Below are positions 43,104 through 51,176 of a DNA stretch of 64,000 nucleotides, one piece after another (position 1 is the first letter of the stretch; every line of letters starts with the position of its first letter). The translations under genes and the position numbers were made by a program. Under the pieces are notes generated by a model. The model did no database searches, was not told the origin of the DNA, and saw only the letters and a list, made by a program, of their open reading frames with translations. The stretch comes from Marinomonas posidonica_A (GTDB lineage: Bacteria > Pseudomonadota > Gammaproteobacteria > Pseudomonadales > Marinomonadaceae), in assembly GCF_043643765.1 (NCBI RefSeq), contig NZ_JBHZSP010000001.1:62001-126000 (forward strand). The letters are read 5' to 3'.

Positions 43104-43564
43104 TGGATAAAAATACCTCGGAACTTGATGTCGAATTCATCACAACCTTGAGTTCATTACTAAACCGCTCTGATCTGACCGAGTTGCGGCTAGAGAATGC
43201 TTTAACGTCCATCCATTTAAAACGTGAGCAAAGCGGAAATATTACCGCAGAAAAAATACCGTCAGCCGAGTTGCAAATGTCTGTTTGTGAGCAAGGTAGC
43301 CTCTCTAAATCACAAAGTGCTAAAGAGACCATCGTGTCGCCAACCGTTGGGATACTGCACCTTTTTAATAGCGAGTTAGGCTTCCCCAGACAAGTTGAAG
43401 CAAAAGAATTATTGGCCACGATTCATGTTGGTTTACTGCAGTTACCGGTACGTGCGGTTAAAAAATCGGTCATTGAGCAGGCAGAAATCCAAGACGGTCA
43501 AGTCGTGGAATACGGCACGGAACTTTTTCAGTACGACTCTCAAAATTTAGGTTTTATGTTATGA
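43100..43564 (+). CDS. BCCP-like protein lacking the biotinylation lysine
   Basis: The 154-residue protein resembles the operon's own BCCP. The first 40 residues (VEFITTLSSLLNRSDLTELR) align with the AccB N-terminal helices (KITSLVELMSSSELSEL), and the last 75 follow the biotinyl fold, ending VVEYGTELFQYD where AccB has EVESGQVLFVIG. The hairpin that should carry EAMKM reads VGLLQLPVRA instead, so no biotin can be attached. It starts after AGGAGG, is coupled to pxpC and pxpA by 4-base overlaps, and is kept in frame. It may be a structural subunit or lipoyl/biotin-domain decoy; function unknown. Confidence 0.7.
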   Translation: MMDKNTSELDVEFITTLSSLLNRSDLTELRLENALTSIHLKREQSGNITAEKIPSAELQMSVCEQGSLSKSQSAKETIVSPTVGILHLFNSELGFPRQVEAKELLATIHVGLLQLPVRAVKKSVIEQAEIQDGQVVEYGTELFQYDSQNLGFML

Positions 43565-44322
43565 AAATTGATTTAAATGCAGACCTTGGGGAGGGCTTTG
43601 GCCCTTATACCATGGGCGATGACGCGGCACTTATCCCCATTTTGTCATCCGCTAACCTGGCTTGTGGGTTCCATGCTGGAGATCCATTAATCATGCGTAA
43701 TACTGTCAGATCAACAAAAGTATCAGGCGTAGATTTAGGTGCTCATGTTGGGTTTGATGATGTTCAGGGTTTTGGTCGCAATAAAATAGCATTGCCGCTT
43801 GAGGCATTAGAAAGTCTGGTGATTTACCAACTTGGCGCACTCTCGGGTTTTGCTCGGACGGAAGGTCATAAGCTGACACATATGAGTTTTCATGGGGCGT
43901 TGGGAAATCAAGTCGCCGCCGATCATGAACTGGCCGATGCGCTTCTTAAAATCGTTGCAGAATTTGATTCTGAGTTGATTATTAGTTCTTCCTCTAGTGT
44001 GGCCATGGAGCGTGCTGCCCAGCGTCATAACCTAAGAATAGAAACCACTTTTCTAGCGGATCGAGCTTATGAGGCATCGGGTTTATTAGTGCCAAGGAGT
44101 AAGCCGAACTCGGTTATTAAGGATGAAAAACAGGTCCTGCAACGAATTGACCAGCTACTCAACGACGGTACAGTCACTTGTTATGACGGTGAAATAGTCG
44201 CCATGCCAACACGATCCATTTTGGTGCATGGTGATACTGATGGTGCAGTCAATTTAGCCGGAAAAATACGTCATTATATTGAAAAAAATGGTGGTGTGAT
44301 TACGCCATTATCAAAACTATAA
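43561..44322 (+). CDS. pxpA: 5-oxoprolinase subunit A (LamB/YcsF family)
   Basis: The 253-residue protein begins with the signature MKIDLNADLGEGFGPYTMGD, and continues with SANLACGFHAGDPLIM, VDLGAHVGFDD, THMSFHGALGNQVAAD, ETTFLADRAYEASGLLVPRS and MPTRSILVHGDTDGAV. It is the hydrolase-type subunit acting with PxpB/PxpC on 5-oxoproline (or a related lactam). It closes the six-gene overlapping operon started by accB. About 170 bases follow before the SDR gene. Confidence 0.93.
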   Translation: MKIDLNADLGEGFGPYTMGDDAALIPILSSANLACGFHAGDPLIMRNTVRSTKVSGVDLGAHVGFDDVQGFGRNKIALPLEALESLVIYQLGALSGFARTEGHKLTHMSFHGALGNQVAADHELADALLKIVAEFDSELIISSSSSVAMERAAQRHNLRIETTFLADRAYEASGLLVPRSKPNSVIKDEKQVLQRIDQLLNDGTVTCYDGEIVAMPTRSILVHGDTDGAVNLAGKIRHYIEKNGGVITPLSKL

Positions 44323-44490
44323 AGTTGATTTATAAGGTGTTTTTTAAACATAAGGCAATCTTATTGCTAGACACAAAATTCATCTTATTCATTTTTTCAA
44401 ATTACCTATAAATTGAATTTAACAAGAGCGGATTATGGGCCATTCATCCTAAATCAGCCAACTCATACTTTATTTTAAAAGGAACATTTC

Positions 44491-45237
44491 ATGCCATTTT
44501 CAACTTACAAAAAAGCCTTAATTACGGGTGCCTCTTCAGGCATTGGTGCTGCTACCGTTGAGCGTTTAACTCAGGAAGGAATCGAAGTGCATGCGCTTGC
44601 TCGTAGTGCAGAGAAGCTTGCGGAATTATCAAAAAAAACCGGTTGTATTACTCATGCTTTTGATGTGACGGATTTAGACAAGTTAACAGCACTTTGCCTT
44701 GAACACGATTTCGATATTTTGGTCAACAGTGCTGGCGTGGATCGACCTGGTTCTATCTTAAAAGCCGATGCTGAGGGGATTGATGCTCTGCTTGATGTGA
44801 ATCTGCGTGCTGTTTTACAGCTTTGTCGATTGACCCTACCAGGTATGGTTGCCCGCGATTGTGGCCATATTATTAACATCAGCTCTATCGCAGGCGCTTA
44901 TAACTTTGGTGGGAACTCGACTTACCATGCGACGAAATCCGCCGTGAGTATGCTTTCTCGCCAATTACGAATTGATGCTTTTGGAAAACGAGTGCGTGTG
45001 ACAGAAATTTGCCCAGGACGGGTGGCAACCGATATTTTTGCTCACGTTCATGGTGATTCAGAAGCCACCTATAAAAACTACATTGAAGGCTATGAATTGC
45101 CTGTTGCGAAAGATATCGCCGATGCGATTGCTTTTGCGATTGATGCGCCCATTGCCGTTAACGTCGGTCATATGGAAATTACGCCGACCATGCAAGTACC
45201 TGGCGGGTTGCAAACAACGCGACCAACCGATGTTTAA
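44491..45237 (+). CDS. Short-chain dehydrogenase/reductase
   Basis: The 248-residue protein is a classical SDR of the YdfG type. The cofactor loop is TGASSGIGAATVERL at about residues 12-20, NSAGVDRPG stands in place of the NAG motif, the catalytic serine is in INISSIAGAYNFGG, and the catalytic pair YHATKSA (Y and K) follows. A CPGRVATDIF segment closes the substrate region. It reduces or oxidises a hydroxy or oxo group with NAD(P). The ribosome site AAAAGGAAC precedes the ATG. It lies between pxpA and the ABC transporter, on the same strand, so it is probably part of the same catabolic unit. Confidence 0.88.
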   Translation: MPFSTYKKALITGASSGIGAATVERLTQEGIEVHALARSAEKLAELSKKTGCITHAFDVTDLDKLTALCLEHDFDILVNSAGVDRPGSILKADAEGIDALLDVNLRAVLQLCRLTLPGMVARDCGHIINISSIAGAYNFGGNSTYHATKSAVSMLSRQLRIDAFGKRVRVTEICPGRVATDIFAHVHGDSEATYKNYIEGYELPVAKDIADAIAFAIDAPIAVNVGHMEITPTMQVPGGLQTTRPTDV

Positions 45238-45251
45238 TGAATTCTGGAGTC

Positions 45252-45298
45252 GCTGCTTTTAAACGCTGTATAAAGAGGTTAAGCGGTTTAGAAGCAGC
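45252..45298 (+). other. Long imperfect stem-loop between the SDR and ABC permease genes
   Basis: GCTGCTTTTAAACGCT (45252-45267) pairs with AGCGGTTTAGAAGCAGC (45282-45298) with one bulge and one mismatch, and a 14-base loop. There is no T run. It may terminate weakly or protect or process the transcript so that the transporter mRNA is separated from the SDR mRNA. Confidence 0.5.
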
Positions 45299-45327
45299 AG
45301 AATGGTAAACATAATTAGGGATTCTAC

Positions 45328-46032
45328 ATGAGTCAGTTTACACAAGGCCTCGAAAAAGTTCTTCAAGGCGATTACCTAGATATCATTGTTCGCGGCATCA
45401 AGATGACACTTGAGCTTGCCGCTTTATCTTGGGTACTGGCGATGGTCATTGCGTTAAGTTTGGTGGTCATTCGTTTGACTAACAATAAGGTAGCAGGTTA
45501 CGTGGTAGCAGGCTATGTGTCTTACCACCGTAATATCCCCACGCTTGTACAATTGATGCTGTGGTACTTCGGTATCTCGTCCTTGTTCCCTTATGAATTA
45601 CAGATGTGGTTGATTGATCAAAATGCCGAGTTTCTCTTTGCTTCTGTTGCATTAGGGCTGTGTCAGGCCGCTTACTTTTCCGAGGACATTCGCAGTGGTA
45701 TGCGTGCCATACCGACAGGCCAGGTGGAGGCGTCTAGAGCACTAGGGTTCGGTTACTTACGTTCCATGTATTACATCATTTTGCCGCAAGGTATTCGTAA
45801 TGCCTTGCCTTCGCTTATCAATCACACTGTGCTGCTTTTTAAAAACACCAGTTTGGCGATGGCGATTGGGGTGGTTGAGCTCACGTATGCGACGAGAGAA
45901 GTGGAAAATTATACTTTTCTCACGTTTCAGTCCTATTTAGTAGCCACTTTGGTTTACCTGTTTTTCTCGCTATTACTGATGTTCAGCGGTGCTCTTTTAG
46001 CGAAGAAACTCAATAAAGTGTATGCGAGGTAA
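45328..46032 (+). CDS. Polar amino acid ABC transporter permease 1
   Basis: The 234-residue membrane protein of the HisM/GlnP type starts MSQFTQGLEKVLQGDYLDII. It has about 5 segments and the EAA cytoplasmic loop EASRALGFGYLRSMYYIILP that docks to the ATPase. It pairs with the second permease encoded 6 bases downstream. The order permease-permease-ATPase-binding protein makes a complete importer for an amino-acid-like solute, plausibly the substrate of the preceding pxp operon. Confidence 0.9.
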   Translation: MSQFTQGLEKVLQGDYLDIIVRGIKMTLELAALSWVLAMVIALSLVVIRLTNNKVAGYVVAGYVSYHRNIPTLVQLMLWYFGISSLFPYELQMWLIDQNAEFLFASVALGLCQAAYFSEDIRSGMRAIPTGQVEASRALGFGYLRSMYYIILPQGIRNALPSLINHTVLLFKNTSLAMAIGVVELTYATREVENYTFLTFQSYLVATLVYLFFSLLLMFSGALLAKKLNKVYAR

Positions 46033-46038
46033 TCCACT

Positions 46039-46755
46039 ATGTTTGCAAATGTCATTGATATATTAAGCCAGTATTGGGAGCTGTTCCTGATTGGTCAATA
46101 CCCGCATGGTCCTTTAGGTGGGTTAGTTAACACCCTAATTTTGGCTTCTTTGGCGTTAATTATTGCCTTTCCATTGAGTGTACTGTTAGCGATCGCACGA
46201 ACGTCTCCCTTTGGCATATTTCGTCATCCCGTTACGGTTTGGGTGTATGTGATGCGTGGTATTCCGCTGATCATGATTATCTTTTGGACGTACTTTTTAG
46301 TGCCATCGTTAATTGGCCGAAACATTGGTGGTTTTACCACTATGTTATGTACCTTGGTGCTTTATCAAAGTGCTTACTTATGTGAAATCGTGCGAGGCGG
46401 CTTGCAATCTTTGCCAGCTGGCCAAGTGGAGGCTTCCAGAGCGTTGGGGTTGGGTTACTTTAGAACCATGTTTTTTATCTTATTGCCTCAGGCTTTGTAT
46501 AACTCGATACCTAGTTTAATCAGTCAATTCATTTCAATTATTAAAGAAACCTCGCTTGGTTACATTATTAATGCTCAAGAAATGACCTTTGCTGCGAACC
46601 AAGTTAATAACCAGCTATTAGTCAAACCCTTTGAAGTGTATTTCATTTTAGCGGTGACCTATTACATCTTATGTTTTGGTCTGACTCAGTTAGCTCAGTG
46701 GTTTGAACGTCGTATCGAAAAGAAACGGCAAGGCAGTGATGTGCTAGCAACCTGA
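46039..46755 (+). CDS. Polar amino acid ABC transporter permease 2
   Basis: The 238-residue protein has GLVNTLILASLALIIAFPLS, then RGIPLIMIIFWTYFLVPSL and the EAA loop VEASRALGLGYFRTMFFILLP. The two permeases are distinct in sequence and would form a heterodimer, as in histidine, glutamine and glutamate-type importers. It ends about 50 bases before the ATPase gene. Confidence 0.9.
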   Translation: MFANVIDILSQYWELFLIGQYPHGPLGGLVNTLILASLALIIAFPLSVLLAIARTSPFGIFRHPVTVWVYVMRGIPLIMIIFWTYFLVPSLIGRNIGGFTTMLCTLVLYQSAYLCEIVRGGLQSLPAGQVEASRALGLGYFRTMFFILLPQALYNSIPSLISQFISIIKETSLGYIINAQEMTFAANQVNNQLLVKPFEVYFILAVTYYILCFGLTQLAQWFERRIEKKRQGSDVLAT

Positions 46756-46808
46756 GATGAAAGTTTTGCCTAACAACTTCTTAAGATTAATAGACATTGG
46801 TGAACGAT

Positions 46809-47534
46809 ATGATTGTTTTTTCAAAAGTAAATAAATGGTACGGCGAATACCAAGCGTTGGCAGATGTAAACGCTGAGGTGAAAAAAGGCGAAGTAGTGGT
46901 TGTTTGTGGGCCATCAGGCTCAGGTAAATCGACGTTAATTAGAACGGTAAATCGATTGGAAGAAATTCAGGGTGGGCAGATTTTGTACAACGGCCATGAT
47001 GTTTATGGTGTTGGTGAAAACTTAAACACGCTCCGTAGTCGGGTTGGTTTTGTCTTTCAGAATTTCAATTTATTCCCGCACATGTCGGTGTTGGACAACA
47101 TCATGTTAGCGCCACTGAAATTAAAAGGCTTAAACACCTCTTATGTAAAAAACAAAGCGCTCGAGTTATTAGACATGGTGGGGATGTCTCACAAGGCCAA
47201 CGCCTACCCGAATCAGCTATCAGGTGGTCAACAGCAGCGTGTGGCGATTGCGAGAGCGCTGGCGATGGAGCCGCCTGCGATGTTGTTCGATGAACCAACC
47301 AGTGCACTTGATCCAGAAATGGTCGGTGAAGTATTGAGTGTCATGAAGTCGCTAGCAAAAGAAGGCATGACGATGATGTGCGTCACCCATGAGATGAACT
47401 TCGCTCGTGAAGTAGCCGATAAAGTTTGGTTTATGGATGCCGGGAAAATATTGGAAACCTCTGATCCAGAAACTTTTTTTCAAAATCCTACGCACCCTAG
47501 AGCGCAGAGTTTTATTCGTGATATTCGCGGTTAG
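46809..47534 (+). CDS. Polar amino acid ABC transporter ATP-binding protein
   Basis: This encodes 241 residues starting MIVFSKVNKWYGEYQAL; the ATG at 46809 has GGTGA upstream, and the earlier TTG/GTG codons are less likely. It has Walker A GPSGSGKSTLIR, Q-loop FQNFNLFPHMSV, signature LSGGQQQRVAIARAL, Walker B AMLFDEPTSALDPE and the switch histidine in CVTHEM. It powers the two-permease importer and matches GlnQ/HisP in length and sequence pattern. Confidence 0.94.
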   Translation: MIVFSKVNKWYGEYQALADVNAEVKKGEVVVVCGPSGSGKSTLIRTVNRLEEIQGGQILYNGHDVYGVGENLNTLRSRVGFVFQNFNLFPHMSVLDNIMLAPLKLKGLNTSYVKNKALELLDMVGMSHKANAYPNQLSGGQQQRVAIARALAMEPPAMLFDEPTSALDPEMVGEVLSVMKSLAKEGMTMMCVTHEMNFAREVADKVWFMDAGKILETSDPETFFQNPTHPRAQSFIRDIRG

Positions 47535-47606
47535 TAAAGCAAGAGTAGTTTGTAAATGAAGTACTGAAAACGATGTAATTAAACCAACTAAAAAAGGAAC
47601 ATAACG

Positions 47607-48440
47607 ATGATAATTAAATCAATTACAGCAACCTTGGCCTTAAGTACACTTGCCATTTCAGCAGCTCATGCTGATCAATGGTCAGATATTCAAAGCAAAG
47701 GCAAATTTGTGTGTGGTGTCTTTGCCGATGTGCCACCGTTTTCATCTCCAGATCCTGAGACTCGTCAATTAGTCGGTATGGATACGGATTTGTGCAAAGG
47801 CCTTGCTGATAAATTAGGCGTGCCAGTAGAACTTAAGCCACTTTCTGTTGAAGCGCGTATTCCTGAGCTTCGCCAAGGTCGAGTGGATGTGGTGATTGCG
47901 AATCTAGCCTACACAAAAACACGTGCTGAGCAGATTCAATTTAGTGATCCTTACTACATTGCCCGTGAGCGCCTTGTTGTTAAAGCGCCATTGGCAAACA
48001 AATCCAAAGACTACTTTAACGGCAAAAAACTCAGTTCTACGAAAGGCTCAACGTCTGAACAATCGATTCGTTTAGCGGGTGCAACGCCAGTAACTTTCCA
48101 AGATACAGGTTCGGCGTACCTAGCCGTTTTACAAAATAAATCCTTGGGTGTTGTGACTAATGGAATGACCGCTCGTAGTTTAATCCGCAGCGCGAAAGAA
48201 AGTGGCGTTGAGCTGGCTATGATTGACGATGCTATGGCATTAGAGCCGGTAGGAGTTGGTATGCGCCAAGGTGAAGCCGCGTTTTATGCAAAAGTGAATA
48301 CCGCTTTAATGGCCATGGAAAATGATGGCACCATAGATAAAATTTGGGACACATGGATTGGTGTGGATACGGTTTATGGCATTAAACGTGTCGATAAAGT
48401 GCAAAAAATCGCAGACTTGGATTTTGAACCACTGAACTAA
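47607..48440 (+). CDS. Polar amino acid ABC transporter substrate-binding protein
   Basis: The 277-residue protein has a Sec signal peptide (about 1-22, ending SAAHA). The mature part is of the SBP_bac_3 family: GKFVCGVFADVPPFSSPDPE, LVGMDTDLCKGLADKLGV, LRQGRVDVVIANLAYTKTRAEQIQFSDPYY, and a GMRQGEAAFYAKVNTAL late block. The conserved R and D that hold the amino group of amino acid ligands are in TKTRAEQ and the later region. It lies 70 bases after the ATPase gene and is followed by a strong hairpin and then a terminator. Confidence 0.9.
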   Translation: MIIKSITATLALSTLAISAAHADQWSDIQSKGKFVCGVFADVPPFSSPDPETRQLVGMDTDLCKGLADKLGVPVELKPLSVEARIPELRQGRVDVVIANLAYTKTRAEQIQFSDPYYIARERLVVKAPLANKSKDYFNGKKLSSTKGSTSEQSIRLAGATPVTFQDTGSAYLAVLQNKSLGVVTNGMTARSLIRSAKESGVELAMIDDAMALEPVGVGMRQGEAAFYAKVNTALMAMENDGTIDKIWDTWIGVDTVYGIKRVDKVQKIADLDFEPLN

Positions 48441-48452
48441 TGTGAAATGGCT

Positions 48453-48488
48453 CACTTAAACCAACTAAACAATGAGTCGGTTTAAGTG
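48453..48488 (+). other. Ten-pair stem-loop after the substrate-binding protein gene
   Basis: CACTTAAACC and GGTTTAAGTG are perfect arms with a 16-base loop, 12 bases after the stop codon. There is no T run. It may be a transcript-stabilising hairpin; a separate terminator follows about 30 bases later. Confidence 0.6.
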
Positions 48489-48515
48489 TGCAAGTGTTAG
48501 ATTGAGAACCCAGTT

Positions 48516-48553
48516 AACCTCTTTAAGCTGCAACTTGAAGAGGTTTTTTTTGG
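48516..48553 (+). terminator. Rho-independent terminator of the ABC transporter operon
   Basis: AACCTCTTTAAG, loop CTGCAA, CTTGAAGAGGTT, then a run of T. One internal mismatch (T/G) in a 12-position stem. Confidence 0.85.
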
Positions 48554-48652
48554 GCTCGGACTATAACGATAGTACAGGATTGAGTGTAATAGAAGATTCT
48601 TTGGATAGGAAAGTCATTTTCTTAATACAATTCAACGTCACTAACATGGCGC

Positions 48653-49534
48653 TCAAGCATAAGTATCAATTAACACATCCAGCATGGCGGCAGCAGCGAT
48701 GGATAAGTTAGACCTAGGTTGGCAAATCACGCCAACGCGGCGACGTATTTCAGGTTCTATCACGGGGCGGCAGATTGCGCCTTGCTCTATGGCTTGTTGT
48801 CGGCACAGTGCGGGGACAACAGCGACGCCCATGCCTTCGCTGACCATGCGTCCCACCGTAGCAAGTTGGTGCGCATCAAATGCCACGTTGAGTTCAATAC
48901 CTGCTTTATGGAGTGTGCTCTCTATCATGGCACGAACACTGGAAGGGCGTTGTAAGGTGATGAAATCGTATTCTAATAGGGCGTGCCAGGATATGGTCTC
49001 TTGCACTTCTAATGGGTGACCTTTTGGTAATATCGCGATAAACCTGTCTTCATAAAGAGGGTGAAAAGCCAAATCCACAAGGTTACTTGGTTCGAAGGAA
49101 ATCCCCAGCTCCACTTGGTTGTTTCGTACCATTTCTACCACCACATCAGATAACACATCATCAATGGCGACCTGAATATTTGGGTATGAAGCGTGATAGT
49201 TACGAATGGCTTTTGGCAGCAACGACGCCGCAAAAGAGGGCATGGAAGCAATGGTGATTTTGCCAAGCTGTAAGGCAAAACGCTGCTTCATCTCGTCTTC
49301 GGCGTTTTCCCATTGGGCCAACAAGCGTCTGGCTATTGGCATCAAGGCTTCACCTTCTGGTGTTAAGGCAATATGGCGTGTCGTTCTAGTCAGCAATTTC
49401 CCCCCCAAATTATCTTCTAAGCTCTTAATAGATAAACTCAGTGCAGGTTGTGACAAATGTAATTGTGTCGCCGCGCTGGCAAAACTCATTGACTGAGCGA
49501 CAGCGAGGAAGGCTTTTACTTGTTTAATATTCAT
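48653..49534 (-). CDS. LysR-family regulator divergent to the ato-type operon
   Basis: The 293-residue protein has an HTH at about residues 15-40 (MSFASAATQLHLSQPALSLS) and an effector domain (GKITIASMPSFAASLLPKAI; VAVVPALCRQQ). It is transcribed away from the CoA-transferase/thiolase/AtoE operon, with a 190-base shared control region carrying a perfect 16-bp palindrome. It is the obvious regulator of short-chain acid use here, in contrast to the AtoS/AtoC two-component system of E. coli. Confidence 0.9.
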   Translation of the reverse strand: MNIKQVKAFLAVAQSMSFASAATQLHLSQPALSLSIKSLEDNLGGKLLTRTTRHIALTPEGEALMPIARRLLAQWENAEDEMKQRFALQLGKITIASMPSFAASLLPKAIRNYHASYPNIQVAIDDVLSDVVVEMVRNNQVELGISFEPSNLVDLAFHPLYEDRFIAILPKGHPLEVQETISWHALLEYDFITLQRPSSVRAMIESTLHKAGIELNVAFDAHQLATVGRMVSEGMGVAVVPALCRQQAIEQGAICRPVIEPEIRRRVGVICQPRSNLSIAAAAMLDVLIDTYA

Positions 49535-49602
49535 AGATACCTTTGCACAATTGTTGTGTAAGCCAATGCTTAATCTAAAAGTCTTTTATTGAATTTTCGT
49601 GG

Positions 49603-49618
49603 TTCAAATATATTTGAA
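49603..49618. promoter_or_regulatory. Palindrome in the LysR/ato control region
   Basis: TTCAAATATATTTGAA is a perfect 16-bp palindrome of the T-N11-A form preferred by LysR regulators, about midway between the divergent start codons. A second, short palindrome, CACAA-TTG-TTGTG, lies just upstream of the LysR start (about 49547-49559). Confidence 0.5.
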
Positions 49619-49725
49619 AAACTTATTAATAAATAGAAAAAACAAATTTAATTAATTTATAACCTTAGGTCAAACTGGTTGGAAGTGAAAAGTTATCTAA
49701 AAATAATAAAGATAGGAGAATTACT

Positions 49726-50430
49726 ATGGCCGGTTTTGACAAAGTCGTTGCTTCTTATGAAGAAGCCATGATCGGGCTAGAAGATGATATGACGGTGCTT
49801 GCCGGTGGTTTTGGTCTGTGTGGTATACCAGAAAATCTGATCGCTGAAATCAAACGCAAGGGCACAAAAGGCTTAACCGTTGTATCGAATAACTGCGGTG
49901 TCGATGGCTTTGGCTTAGGCATTCTGTTAGAAGACAAGCAAATCCGCAAAATGGTGTCGTCTTATGTTGGCGAAAATGCCTTGTTTGAAAAGCAATTATT
50001 GGAGGGCGAACTTGAAGTCGAATTGACGCCTCAAGGTTCGCTGGCAGAAAAAATGCGCGCTGGTGGCGCGGGTATTCCTGCGTTTTATACCGCAACAGGC
50101 GTTGGTACGCCTGTTGCCGAAGGTAAAGAAACCAAAGTATTTAATGGCCGTGAATACCTGTTGGAAGAAGCCATCGTCGGCGACTTCGCTATCGTTAAAG
50201 GCTGGAAAGCCGACCGTTACGGCAACGTAATCTATCGCCACACTGCACAGAATTTCAATCCTTTGGCGGCGACCGCTGGCAAGATCACCGTAGTGGAAGT
50301 AGAAGAAATCGTCGAGATTGGCGAATTAGACCCAGCTCATATTCATACTCCCGGTATTTATGTGGATCGAGTGGTGCTCGGTACCTTTGAAAAACGTATC
50401 GAAAAAAGAACCGTTAAGACCGCCGAATAA
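49726..50430 (+). CDS. atoD: 3-oxoacid (acetoacetate) CoA-transferase subunit A
   Basis: The 234-residue protein has the ScoA/AtoD layout: MTVLAGGFGLCGIPENLIAEI, VVSNNCGVDGFGLGILL, SYVGENALFEKQLLEGELEVELTPQG and RAGGAGIPAFYTATGVGT. It forms a heteromer with the B subunit encoded next and activates acetoacetate or other short acids by moving CoA from acetyl- or succinyl-CoA. The ribosome site is AGGAGAA. It heads an operon with the B subunit, thiolase and AtoE. The alternative symbol scoA cannot be excluded because the two families are close. Confidence 0.9.
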   Translation: MAGFDKVVASYEEAMIGLEDDMTVLAGGFGLCGIPENLIAEIKRKGTKGLTVVSNNCGVDGFGLGILLEDKQIRKMVSSYVGENALFEKQLLEGELEVELTPQGSLAEKMRAGGAGIPAFYTATGVGTPVAEGKETKVFNGREYLLEEAIVGDFAIVKGWKADRYGNVIYRHTAQNFNPLAATAGKITVVEVEEIVEIGELDPAHIHTPGIYVDRVVLGTFEKRIEKRTVKTAE

Positions 50431-50459
50431 GACAACAGAATAAGAAAAAGAGGTTTCCT

Positions 50460-51119
50460 ATGTCACTGACCAGAGAACAAATGGCACAACGTGTTGCCCA
50501 AGAATTACAAGACGGTTTTTATGTCAACCTAGGTATTGGTATTCCTACTTTAGTTGCCAATTACGTTCCTAAAAATATGGATGTTATGCTGCAGTCTGAA
50601 AATGGTTTGCTTGGAATGGGCGAGTTTCCTACCGAAGAAACCATTGATGCGGACATGATCAACGCGGGCAAACAAACCGTTACCACAGTGAAGGGAGCGT
50701 CGATTTTTTCCTCAGCTGAATCCTTTGCCATGATCCGTGGCGGTCATGTGGATTTGACTGTTTTGGGCGCCTTTGAAGTGGATGTGAATGGTAATATTGC
50801 CTCGTGGATGATTCCTAATAAATTGATCAAAGGCATGGGTGGTGCGATGGATTTGGTCGCAGGTGCTGACAACATTATTGTTACCATGACTCATGCTTCT
50901 AAAAATGGTGAATCAAAGCTGCTGTCTAATTGTTCTTTGCCTCTTACTGGCAAGGGCTGTATCAAAAAAGTCCTGACAGATTTGGCTTGGCTTGAAATTG
51001 AAGATGGCGCTTTTGTGTTGAAAGAAAGAGCACCAGGTGTCTCCGTTGAAGAAATTATCGAAAAAACACAAGGCAAACTCATTGTACCGGATCATGTACC
51101 GGAAATGGTTTTTGCTTGA
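50460..51119 (+). CDS. atoA: 3-oxoacid (acetoacetate) CoA-transferase subunit B
   Basis: The 219-residue protein has DGFYVNLGIGIPTLVANYVP, the active-site glutamate in LQSENGLLGMGEFPT, and HVDLTVLGAFEVDVNGNIASW, with a GKGCIKKVLTDLAWLEIEDG C-terminal block. The catalytic glutamate forms the enzyme-CoA thioester. It is 29 bases downstream of subunit A with an AAGAGG ribosome site. Confidence 0.92.
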   Translation: MSLTREQMAQRVAQELQDGFYVNLGIGIPTLVANYVPKNMDVMLQSENGLLGMGEFPTEETIDADMINAGKQTVTTVKGASIFSSAESFAMIRGGHVDLTVLGAFEVDVNGNIASWMIPNKLIKGMGGAMDLVAGADNIIVTMTHASKNGESKLLSNCSLPLTGKGCIKKVLTDLAWLEIEDGAFVLKERAPGVSVEEIIEKTQGKLIVPDHVPEMVFA

Positions 51120-51176
51120 GTGATAAATAATCATTAACCGCGATGAACAACAAATAATAATTATAGGAGTTGTCTT

